Below, piece after piece: positions 6,888 through 6,903 of a stretch of DNA of 6,903 nucleotides. Each line of letters opens with the position of its first letter. The stretch's first letter is position 1. This stretch comes from JAMBLL01 sp964387145 (lineage in GTDB: Bacteria; Actinomycetota; Acidimicrobiia; Spongiisociales; UBA5794), in assembly GCA_964387145.1 (NCBI GenBank), contig CAYLVM010000125.1:1-6903 (forward strand). Direction: 5' to 3'. The position numbers were made by a program, and so were the translations under genes. The notes under the pieces were generated by a model. The model saw only the letters and a list, made by a program, of their open reading frames with translations. It had not been told where the DNA came from and ran no database searches.

Positions 6888-6893
6888 ACGATA
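6888..6893 (-). promoter_or_regulatory. Candidate -10 box for leaderless acetyltransferase transcript
   Basis: Read on the minus strand, TATCGT fits TANNNT and ends 7 bases before the ATG at 6880, the same spacing as at the exporter start. The matching -35 element would lie beyond the window edge, so it cannot be inspected. The lack of a nearby ribosome binding site supports a leaderless start. Confidence 0.35.
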
Positions 6894-6903
6894 CCTGCCT
6901 CCC

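Overview
The window is ordinary bacterial chromosome with high GC (roughly 60%, by eye) that reads best as actinobacterial. The grounds are a bifunctional penicillin-binding protein with C-terminal PASTA-like modules, an acyl-CoA mutase large subunit of the separate-subunit type, a strong preference for C/G-ending codons, and two genes that look as if they start without a leader. A deep-branching class such as Acidimicrobiia would fit, but that is a guess from style, not something the sequence proves.

Layout from left to right. Bases 1-158 hold no gene I can support. They contain a perfect 8-bp hairpin that may end the first gene's transcript, and a short run of degenerate 7-bp repeats. Next, on the minus strand, is the large catalytic subunit of a coenzyme B12-dependent acyl-CoA mutase, most likely methylmalonyl-CoA mutase (159-1712). 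An 87-bp divergent spacer separates it from a plus-strand class A penicillin-binding protein (1800-4298). After 38 bp comes a plus-strand half-size ABC exporter with fused permease and ATPase (4337-6118). An arylamine N-acetyltransferase (6125-6880, minus strand) converges on the exporter with only 6 bp between the stop codons.

The four genes do not form an obvious pathway. The mutase belongs to propionyl-CoA/branched-chain acyl metabolism, the penicillin-binding protein to cell-wall synthesis, the exporter to transport of an unknown substrate (possibly a lipid or drug), and the acetyltransferase to arylamine or acyl-CoA chemistry. The PBP and exporter are collinear and may be partly co-transcribed, although the exporter may have its own promoter. 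No mobile element, CRISPR array, tRNA or rRNA was seen, and I found no convincing undescribed system. The points most worth checking are the absent B12-binding partner of the mutase, the repeated TANNNT-N7-ATG start layout, the hairpin and heptamer repeats at the left end, the paired cysteines in the PBP, and the roughly fourfold excess of GATC.
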